Part shown: positions 58,936 through 64,000 of the stretch, one piece after another | How the letters are laid out: each line of letters starts with the position of its first letter | Position numbering within the stretch: position 1 is the first letter of the stretch | Assembly (NCBI RefSeq): GCF_051133435.1 | Contig: NZ_JBPGNY010000005.1 | Location: forward strand, 310,001 to 374,000 | Reading direction: 5' to 3' | DNA from: JAAYAO01 sp051133435 | GTDB lineage: Bacteria; Actinomycetota; Actinomycetes; Propionibacteriales; Propionibacteriaceae | DNA length: 64,000 nucleotides | The notes under the pieces: generated by a model | What the model was told of the DNA's origin: nothing | Seen by the model: only the letters and a program-made list of their open reading frames with translations | Database searches by the model: none | Made by a program: the position numbers and the translations under genes

Positions 58936-59607
58936 GTGTTCTTGATGCGAGTGATTCTGCCCGACCGGCCCGGTTCGCTGGGTGCGGTGGCGACCGCGCT
59001 GGGGTCGATCGGTGCCGACATCGAGTCGGTGCAGATCGTGCAGCGCGGCGGTGAGTGGGTCGTCGACGACTTCGTGGTGGAGCCGTCGGCAGGCGTGCTG
59101 CCCGACGAGTTGATCAGCGCCTGCCACGGCCTGGACGAGGTGGAGGTGCTGTGGATCTCCCGAACCCCGACCGGTTCGCTGGTGACCGACGTCGAGGTGT
59201 TGGAGGAGATGCTGGCCGACCCCCGCAGGGCCGGTGAGGTGTTGCTGCGGGCAGCGCCGCGGTTGCTGCATGCGTCCTGGGCGATGGTGCTCACCACCGA
59301 CGGCGACCCGGTGTTGGTGGGGCCGAACGCCCCCGAGCCGGCCGAGACGGTGTTGGCCGCAGTCGGGGTGCATCGGGAACCCGCGCGGGTGGAGTTGGCG
59401 GCCGACTGGATGCCCGGCTGGCCGGAAACCACGGTGGCGGTGGTGCCGGTACCGCAAGATCCCGAACACCTGGTGTTGGTCGGACGCCCCGGTGGGCCGG
59501 TCTTCTTCGATTCGGAACTGGCCCGGTTGCGATACCTGGCTGGTTCGATCCACCTAGGGGTGCAGAGGCTCAGTACAGCTCGAACCAGAGGAACTTCGAC
59601 CCGGTGA
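58936..59607 (+). CDS. ACT domain-containing amino-acid-binding protein
   Basis: A 223-residue protein with an N-terminal ACT domain (FLMRVILPDRPGSLGAVATA), as in small-molecule sensors of amino acids, and a conserved downstream region of unknown fold. It has no enzymatic domain. GTG at 58936 matches the usual N-terminus of related proteins; an ATG at 58945 has a better spaced GGAGGGG. Its last 13 codons overlap the end of the convergent 75-residue protein by 38 bp. Ligand and role are unknown. Confidence 0.83.
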   Translation: MFLMRVILPDRPGSLGAVATALGSIGADIESVQIVQRGGEWVVDDFVVEPSAGVLPDELISACHGLDEVEVLWISRTPTGSLVTDVEVLEEMLADPRRAGEVLLRAAPRLLHASWAMVLTTDGDPVLVGPNAPEPAETVLAAVGVHREPARVELAADWMPGWPETTVAVVPVPQDPEHLVLVGRPGGPVFFDSELARLRYLAGSIHLGVQRLSTARTRGTSTR

Positions 59608-59797
59608 GCAGGGCGTAGAAGTACCAGCCCATCAGGGTGACCGCGATCAGGGCGGCCACGAAGGCCAACCACACCAACCAGCGGGCCCGCCGTTTCGCGC
59701 GGTAAGCCGGCACCTCCAGCGGACCCCATTCGCCCAGCCGGGGTTTCACCCGCGGCGGCGTGGAGCCGTGCAGGTTGTTGTTGGTGAAGATCGGCAC
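59570..59797 (-). CDS. Small single-helix membrane protein
   Basis: A 75-residue protein with a cytoplasmic basic N-terminal 40 residues, one membrane helix (RWLVWLAFVAALIAVTLMGW, about 39-58) and a short aromatic end (KFLWFELY). No known family recognised. The GTG start is supported by a TAGACT -10 hexamer six bases before it (leaderless). It converges with the ACT gene and lies 29 bp after smpB. Confidence 0.65.
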   Translation of the reverse strand: MPIFTNNNLHGSTPPRVKPRLGEWGPLEVPAYRAKRRARWLVWLAFVAALIAVTLMGWYFYALLTGSKFLWFELY

Positions 59798-59803
59798 GCG
59801 ACG

Positions 59804-59809
59804 AGTCTA
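59804..59809 (-). promoter_or_regulatory. -10 element giving a leaderless small membrane protein gene
   Basis: TAGACT on the minus strand, six bases before the GTG start, with no Shine-Dalgarno. This makes the 75-residue reading frame more credible. Confidence 0.6.
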
Positions 59810-59826
59810 CGTGGCCCGGGGCCGGC

Positions 59827-60324
59827 TCAGCGGACCCGTTCGCGATCCCGGCTGCGCTTGTTGCGCTGGGCCAAGGCTCGCTGGGCTTCGCGATTGGCGT
59901 CGCGGGCGGCGATCGTCTGGCGCTTGTCGTATTCCTTCTTACCGGTGGCGACCGCGATCTCGACCTTGGCGAAACCGTCGTGGAAGTACACCGACAACGG
60001 CACCAGGGTGGACGAGCCGGTCTTGGCCAAGTCACGTTCGAGTCGATCGATCTCACGGCGGTGCAGCAGCAGCTTGCGGTTGCGGCGGGCCGAGTGGTTC
60101 GTCCAGGACCCCTGGGAGTACTCGGGGATGTTGGCCTGGCGCAGCCACACCTCACCGTCGTCGATGGTGGCGAAGGCGTCGGTGAGCGAGCACCGCCCTT
60201 GCCGCAGCGACTTCACCTCGGTGCCGGTCAGCACCATCCCCGCCTCGTAGGTGTCGTGGATGTGATAGTCGTGGCGCGCCTTCTTGTTCTGCGCGACCAT
60301 CTTGCGGCCCTTCTCCTTAACCAT
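59827..60324 (-). CDS. smpB: SsrA-binding protein SmpB
   Basis: A 165-residue RNA-binding protein that delivers tmRNA to stalled ribosomes. It has an N-terminal OB fold (KARHDYHIHDTYEAGMVLTG), SLRQGRCSLTDAFATIDDGE and a basic C-terminal tail (KKEYDKRQT to RDRERVR). ATG at 60324 gives the usual MVKEKGRK opening; an ATG 9 bp earlier is possible. No ssrA gene is next to it. Upstream lie the tandem repeats and a long hairpin. Confidence 0.96.
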   Translation of the reverse strand: MVKEKGRKMVAQNKKARHDYHIHDTYEAGMVLTGTEVKSLRQGRCSLTDAFATIDDGEVWLRQANIPEYSQGSWTNHSARRNRKLLLHRREIDRLERDLAKTGSSTLVPLSVYFHDGFAKVEIAVATGKKEYDKRQTIAARDANREAQRALAQRNKRSRDRERVR

Positions 60325-60396
60325 GAGGGCCATCTTCGCACCTGGGGCGAAATCCTGCTGTCATTTTGTTCGTTCCGAGGGCTTCGTCCGCACTAC

Positions 60397-60460
60397 TTTT
60401 CCCGACAACGCACGTGCTTTTCCCGACAACGCAGGTGCCTTTCCCGACAACGCAACGTGC
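60397..60460. repeat. Three tandem 21-22 bp repeats between smpB and the M23 gene
   Basis: Three adjacent copies (60397-60417, 60418-60438, 60439-60460) of a unit whose minus strand reads GCACGTGCGTTGTCGGGAAAA with small changes. The shared core GCGTTGTCGGGAAA is perfect in all three. It lies in the 180-bp gap between smpB and the M23 peptidase. The third copy forms one arm of the hairpin at 60447-60496. Confidence 0.9.
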
Positions 60461-60496
60461 CCACCGCTTCCCCGTCGGTGGGCACGTGCGCGTTGT
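60447..60496 (-). terminator. Long hairpin downstream of the M23 peptidase
   Basis: A perfect 12-bp stem (ACGTGCCCACCG with CGGTGGGCACGT) over a 9-base loop extends outward, past a small internal loop, by seven more pairs using the third tandem repeat. It lies 9 bp after the M23 stop. There is no U tract, so it is a terminator candidate of the I-shaped or long-hairpin kind rather than a classical one. Confidence 0.6.
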
Positions 60497-60504
60497 GATC
60501 GAAC

Positions 60505-61968
60505 TCAGTACAACGACCAGGGGTTGACCAGCTTGCCGTTCACCCAGGTCATGTAGTGCAGGTGGCAGCCGGTGGAGTAACCGGTGTTACCCACGTAGCC
60601 GATGACCTGGCCCTTCTGAACCCGGGAGCCGGTGCGCACCGCGTAGCGCGACAGGTGGTTGTACGAGGTGGACAGGTAGCGACCGTTCACCTTGCCGTGA
60701 TCGATCATCACCCGGTTGCCGTAGCCACCGTTGTAGTACTGCTCGGTGACCCGGCCGGCCGCGGCGGCTCGGATCGGGGTGCCGCAGGCGGCCCCGTAGT
60801 CCATGCCGTCGTGCAGCTTCCAGTAGCCGAGCACCGGGTGCAGCCGCATCCCGAACGGTGAGGTGATCGGGCCGGACACCGGGCGCACCAGGCCACCGCC
60901 ACCACCGCTGCTCGAGGACGAGGACGAACGTGCCGCGGGTCGGCTGGCAGCAGAACGAGTGGTGGTTCGGCTCGGCGCGGCAGCCGCACGACGTACCGGA
61001 GCCTTGCTGGCAGCAGCCTTGCGGCGGGCTTCGGCTTCCCGGGCCTTGGCCGCGGCCTGTCGGGCGGCGGCTTCGCGGGCCCGCTTCTCGGCAGCCTTGC
61101 GGGCGGCTTCGGCCTTCTGCCGGGCGATGCGTTCGGCGATCCGCTTCTCGACCGAGGCGCGCTCGGCGCTCAGGGCTTCGTAGCGGGCCTTGTCCTTGGC
61201 CACGGCCTGCTCGGCCTGGGTCTTGGCGGCGGCGTGCTGGTTCACCCGTTCGGTGACCACGGCCTCCTGCTGAGCCGCCTGGGCTTCGAGGGCTTCGCTG
61301 GCCGACAGGGCTTCGGCGGCGGCCTTGCGCTCTTCGGCGACCTTGGCCTCGATGGCTTCCTTCTTGGCCTTGTCGGCGTCGAGCTTGCGCTTGAGCTCAC
61401 GCAGCCGCTCCATGTCGGCCTCGGTGGCCTGCTGCATGGTGTTCGACCACTGCATCCGGGTCTGCATGTTCGACATCGAGTCGTCCTGCACCAGCACCGC
61501 GATCGGCATCAGGTCGGCGCGGTTCTGGTACGAATGGCGAGCCACATTGCCGACCATCTCCTGCTCGGCATCGAGTTTGCGCTGACCCTCTTCCACCTTG
61601 GCCTTGGCCCGCTCCAACTCGGCCTCGGCCTTGGCGAGCTTCTGCGCCATCTTCTCGTCGTGGGCCTGGGCGACGGCCAAGGCCTCACGGGTGCGTTGCA
61701 GTTCGGCGCGGGCGGCGGACAGATCGGCTTCGGCCTGTTGCAGAGCTGCGGCGGCTTGGCCGAGCTTCTGGTCCGAGGCGCCCAGGTCGCGCTGGGTCTG
61801 GGCCAGTTCGCGGCCCACCCGCTCGCGTTCGTCGTCCAGATCGTCGGCAGCCGCCGGTGCGATCAGGCTGGTTGAAATCAGTAGTGCCACTATCGCGGTC
61901 AGCAGTCGTGCCAAGGTCTTGCTGTTCTTCGGGTCACCCACTCGGGTGAAGGGAAGTTCCCGTTTCAC
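60505..61968 (-). CDS. EnvC-like coiled-coil M23 (LytM) peptidase
   Basis: A 487-residue exported peptidoglycan hydrolase. After a signal peptide (about residues 17-41) comes a long charged coiled coil (45-290). An Ala/Ser-rich linker with a Ser-Gly run leads to a LytM domain (about 365-487). The zinc ligands are intact: KLHDGMDYG (H-x3-D) and GCHLHYMTW (H-x-H), so the enzyme is probably active. The coiled-coil plus LytM layout next to ftsEX is that of EnvC/RipC-type proteins that FtsX activates at the division site. GTG start, 58 bp after ftsX. The first 35 codons lie in a low-GC patch. Confidence 0.92.
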   Translation of the reverse strand: MKRELPFTRVGDPKNSKTLARLLTAIVALLISTSLIAPAAADDLDDERERVGRELAQTQRDLGASDQKLGQAAAALQQAEADLSAARAELQRTREALAVAQAHDEKMAQKLAKAEAELERAKAKVEEGQRKLDAEQEMVGNVARHSYQNRADLMPIAVLVQDDSMSNMQTRMQWSNTMQQATEADMERLRELKRKLDADKAKKEAIEAKVAEERKAAAEALSASEALEAQAAQQEAVVTERVNQHAAAKTQAEQAVAKDKARYEALSAERASVEKRIAERIARQKAEAARKAAEKRAREAAARQAAAKAREAEARRKAAASKAPVRRAAAAPSRTTTRSAASRPAARSSSSSSSGGGGGLVRPVSGPITSPFGMRLHPVLGYWKLHDGMDYGAACGTPIRAAAAGRVTEQYYNGGYGNRVMIDHGKVNGRYLSTSYNHLSRYAVRTGSRVQKGQVIGYVGNTGYSTGCHLHYMTWVNGKLVNPWSLY

Positions 61969-62262
61969 AGATATCCCCCATCAGGTCTCCAGGTTGGGTT
62001 GAGCCCAGAGACCCATCCCAAACTCCTCAGACCCGCAGATACCTCCGAGTCGCAAGAAGCGTGGGCAATATAGACAGCACGATGGCGACGATTGCAAGCC
62101 CTCCAAGGGCAAAAAGCGTCTCATCCCAGCCAATTAGGGCTGAAGTCTGACTTGAGGGTTCAGAGTTACGGGTGGTCAGCAAATAGACTCCTGTGACGAT
62201 TGTGACAGCCGCCAGCAGGGCTCCGATCAAGGATGAAATAAGAATTTGCAGCAGCATCGGCA
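61860..62262 (-). other. Low-GC patch across the ftsX 3' end and M23 5' end
   Basis: Hand counts give roughly 47-58% GC per 60-base line here, against about 70% for the window as a whole. The patch covers the last quarter of ftsX, the 58-bp gap and the signal-peptide part of the M23 gene. Both reading frames stay intact. Confidence 0.75.
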
Positions 62263-62929
62263 TCATGATGAAGCCGTTGCCGGCACCCACCAGACGCATG
62301 ATCCGCAGCTCGCGGCGCCGGGCGAAGGCGACCATCCGGATCGTGGTGCCGATCTGCAGCATGGCGGCCACCAGCAACAGTCCACTGGTGATCCACGCCC
62401 CCACCTGGATCATGAACATCAGCCGGAAGAGTGGTTCGAGCCACTGCCGCAGGTCTTGGATGTTCTCCACCCCGGGCAGGCCGGCCACGTCGGAGACCAC
62501 CGATTGGTATTCCTCGGGGTTGACCAGCTTGACCCGGTAGGACTCCTGCATCTGGTTGACGGTCACACTGTCCAGGATCGGGCTGTCCTCGTTGGTGCGT
62601 CGGAACTCCTCGTAGGCCTGTTCCTTCGACTCGTGGAAGACCTCGGCCACCTCGGGGTTGGCGTCCAGGGTGCGCTTGATCTCCGCCTTCTCGTCCTCGG
62701 TGACGTCGCGTCCCGGGGTGCAGTTCTCACCGACGGTGTCGGCATTGCACAGGAAGACCGAGATCTCGATCTGGTCGTACCAGTTGCCCTTCATCAGGCT
62801 GACCTGCTGCTGCAGCAACAGCCCGGCCCCCAGCAGGGTCAGCGACACCCACATGGTGACGATGATCGAGGCGGTGATGGCACCGTTGCGGCGCAAGCCC
62901 GTCCATGTTTCCGACCAGATATGCCTCAT
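62027..62929 (-). CDS. ftsX: Cell division protein FtsX
   Basis: A 300-residue membrane partner of FtsE with four helices and a large extracytoplasmic loop (about residues 45-170) that in other bacteria binds the peptidoglycan hydrolase or its activator. MRHIWSETWTGLRRNGAITA opens the protein. The ATG has GGGAGGAG before it. The last ~75 codons (62027-62262) use codons such as ATA, CTA, TCA and ACA that are rare elsewhere in the window. GC there is roughly 54%. Confidence 0.96.
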   Translation of the reverse strand: MRHIWSETWTGLRRNGAITASIIVTMWVSLTLLGAGLLLQQQVSLMKGNWYDQIEISVFLCNADTVGENCTPGRDVTEDEKAEIKRTLDANPEVAEVFHESKEQAYEEFRRTNEDSPILDSVTVNQMQESYRVKLVNPEEYQSVVSDVAGLPGVENIQDLRQWLEPLFRLMFMIQVGAWITSGLLLVAAMLQIGTTIRMVAFARRRELRIMRLVGAGNGFIMMPMLLQILISSLIGALLAAVTIVTGVYLLTTRNSEPSSQTSALIGWDETLFALGGLAIVAIVLSILPTLLATRRYLRV

Positions 62930-62951
62930 CGTTCTCCTCCCGCGATCCTGA

Positions 62952-63641
62952 TCACGACGCGCGGCCGTAGACGCCGCGTCCCTGATCGCGCACCACGTAG
63001 CCGTCGTCCAGTTCGATCACGCGCTTGCGCATCTGGTCCACGATCGAGTGGTCGTGGGTGGCCATCACCACGGTGGTGTTCGTTCGGTTGATCCGGTCGA
63101 GCAGCTTCATGATGCCGACACTGCTTTCCGGGTCGAGGTCACCGGTGGGCTCGTCGGCCATCAGGATCTTGGGGCGGTTCACGAAGGCCCGCGCGATCGC
63201 GACGCGCTGCTGTTCACCGCCGGAGAGTTCGTCGGGCATCCGGTCGCTGAGCGAGCCGAGACCGACCATGTCGAGTGCCTCGGGAACCTGTTTGCGGATC
63301 TCGCGGCCGGGCCGTCCGATCACCTGCAGGGCGTAGGCGACGTTTTCGAAGACCGTCTTGCCGGGCAGCAACCGGAAGTCCTGGAAGACCACCCCCAGTT
63401 GGCGGCGCAGTTTCGGGATTCGCCAGCTCGGCAGCCGGCCCACGTCCTGGTTGTCGATCACCACCGAGCCCTTGGTGGGCCGGTACTCGCGCATCATCAG
63501 GCGCAAGCAGGTCGACTTACCCGAACCGGAACGTCCGACCAGAAAGACGAACTCACCGGCACCGATCTCCAGGGACACGTCGCGCAGTGCGGGTTTGCGT
63601 TGCCCGCGATAGATCTTGGTGACATTGTCGAAAGTGATCAT
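62952..63641 (-). CDS. ftsE: Cell division ATP-binding protein FtsE
   Basis: A 229-residue ABC ATPase of the FtsEX complex. Walker A is LVGRSGSGKSTCLRLM, the signature DELSGGEQQRVAIARA and Walker B ILMADEPTGDLDPESS. It powers FtsX-dependent activation of septal peptidoglycan hydrolysis rather than transport. ATG immediately follows a perfect 7-bp hairpin (63642-63658). A TAGACT -10 box lies 46 bp upstream. Confidence 0.97.
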   Translation of the reverse strand: MITFDNVTKIYRGQRKPALRDVSLEIGAGEFVFLVGRSGSGKSTCLRLMMREYRPTKGSVVIDNQDVGRLPSWRIPKLRRQLGVVFQDFRLLPGKTVFENVAYALQVIGRPGREIRKQVPEALDMVGLGSLSDRMPDELSGGEQQRVAIARAFVNRPKILMADEPTGDLDPESSVGIMKLLDRINRTNTTVVMATHDHSIVDQMRKRVIELDDGYVVRDQGRGVYGRAS

Positions 63642-63658
63642 GGCCTCGCCGCGAGGCC
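63642..63658 (-). promoter_or_regulatory. Hairpin abutting the ftsE start codon
   Basis: GGCCTCG-N3-CGAGGCC, a perfect 7-bp stem with a 3-base loop, ends one base before the ftsE ATG. Its descending arm contains the only GAGG near the start, so it could limit translation. Confidence 0.55.
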
Positions 63659-63686
63659 GGGTAGGGGAAGACGGCCTCGCTTTGCG

Positions 63687-63692
63687 AGTCTA
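63687..63692 (-). promoter_or_regulatory. -10 element of ftsE
   Basis: TAGACT on the minus strand in the 95-bp gap between prfB and ftsE. Confidence 0.45.
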
Positions 63693-63736
63693 AGCAGGAA
63701 AACCCGAAGAAACGGCCAAGCGAATGGGCGCGTCGA

Positions 63737-64000
63737 TCAGTCCTCGTCCTCGGAACTGCGCCGCCAGCGGATGCCCGCATCGATGAAGGCGTCGATGTCT
63801 CCGTCGAACACCCCGTCGGGGTTGCCGGTCTCGAAGTCGGTGCGCAGATCCTTCACCATCTGGTACGGGTGCAGCACGTAGGAACGCATCTGCGAACCCC
63901 AGGAGTTGCCGCCGTCACCCTTCAGGGCGTTGAGCTCGGCCTCCCGGTCCTGTCGGGCCTTCTCCAACAGGCGCGACTGCAGTACCCGCATCGCCGCGGC
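63737..64000 (-). CDS. prfB: Peptide chain release factor 2, C-terminal part (truncated by window edge)
   Basis: About 87 C-terminal residues of RF2, running off the right edge. The visible segment includes MRVLQSRLLEKARQDREAE, GNSWGSQMRSYVLHPYQMVK and ETGNPDGVFDGDIDAFIDAG, all typical of RF2. The GGQ motif and any frameshift site are outside the window. prfB-ftsE-ftsX-smpB is the usual actinobacterial order. Confidence 0.95.
   Translation of the reverse strand, partial: AAAMRVLQSRLLEKARQDREAELNALKGDGGNSWGSQMRSYVLHPYQMVKDLRTDFETGNPDGVFDGDIDAFIDAGIRWRRSSEDED

Noticed and set aside
60397..60460. CRISPR array
   Set aside because: The three units are directly adjacent with no spacers, and no cas genes are present.
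59798..60504. Possible ssrA (tmRNA) gene next to smpB
   Set aside because: No GGGG-CUG-type tmRNA ends, tRNA-like T-loop or tag reading frame is visible; the gaps hold a promoter, repeats and a hairpin.

Overview
The window is about 70% GC and almost fully coding. It looks like chromosome from a high-GC Actinomycetota, most likely Propionibacteriales (inference). Supporting signs are the fused LysX enzyme, a PriA-type HisA beside a trp operon with no trpF, the order prfB-ftsE-ftsX-smpB, a CGAAC-N4-GTTCG LexA box, TANNNT -10 elements often placed directly before GTG/ATG starts, and many four-base ATGA/GTGA overlaps. There are no insertion sequences, phage genes, CRISPR arrays, rRNA or tRNA genes. 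Nearly everything is housekeeping or biosynthetic.

Layout. 0.1-1.7 kb (+): a DUF349 protein and a DCC-family protein. 1.7-13.1 kb (-): rel, a TrkA-type potassium channel, apt, secF-secD-yajC, ruvB-ruvA-ruvC behind a LexA box, a YebC regulator and a double-GNAT protein. 13.2-22.2 kb (-): the his operon hisD-hisC-hisB-hisH-hisA(priA), continuing without a break into a fatty acyl-CoA reductase/HAD fusion, a lactate-racemase-like protein and a PlsC-like protein. 22.4-24.9 kb (+): an NSS transporter with its MetS-type small subunit, and DUF554. 24.9-29.0 kb (-): a membrane protein and dnaE. 29.2-36.2 kb (+): DUF998, an alpha/beta hydrolase and lysX (all overlapping), then CYTH-CHAD and a P-loop kinase-like protein. 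36.2-43.0 kb (-): gltB-gltD and a class I amidotransferase. 43.2-50.9 kb (-): hisI-trpE-membrane protein-HGxxPAAW protein-trpC-trpB-trpA-SCO1-MauE/DoxX-DsbA, closed by a clear terminator. 50.9-55.5 kb: a TIGR03085 protein (+), a cytochrome P450 (-), a PQQ-type sugar dehydrogenase (+) and a beta-CASP metallo-hydrolase (+). 55.5-58.8 kb (-): gatC-gatA-gatB. 58.9-64 kb: an ACT protein (+), then on the minus strand a truncated prfB, ftsE, ftsX, an EnvC-like M23 peptidase, smpB and a 75-residue membrane protein.

How the genes fit together. Histidine and tryptophan synthesis are interleaved: hisI opens the trp operon, and the PriA-like HisA in the his operon probably supplies the missing TrpF step. 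gltBD and GatCAB cover nitrogen assimilation and amidation of tRNA. SecDF-YajC handles export. FtsEX with an adjacent coiled-coil LytM peptidase looks like a division-linked peptidoglycan hydrolase machine. LysX with a coupled hydrolase suggests synthesis and turnover of lysylated membrane lipid.

The best candidate for an undescribed system is the three-gene lipid-like cassette at the end of the his operon (13.2-17.7 kb). Other notable points are a compositional patch across the ftsX/M23 junction, three tandem 21-22 bp repeats joined to a long hairpin before smpB, an attenuator-like stem-loop inside the trp operon, and a palindromic operator candidate over the P450 promoter.
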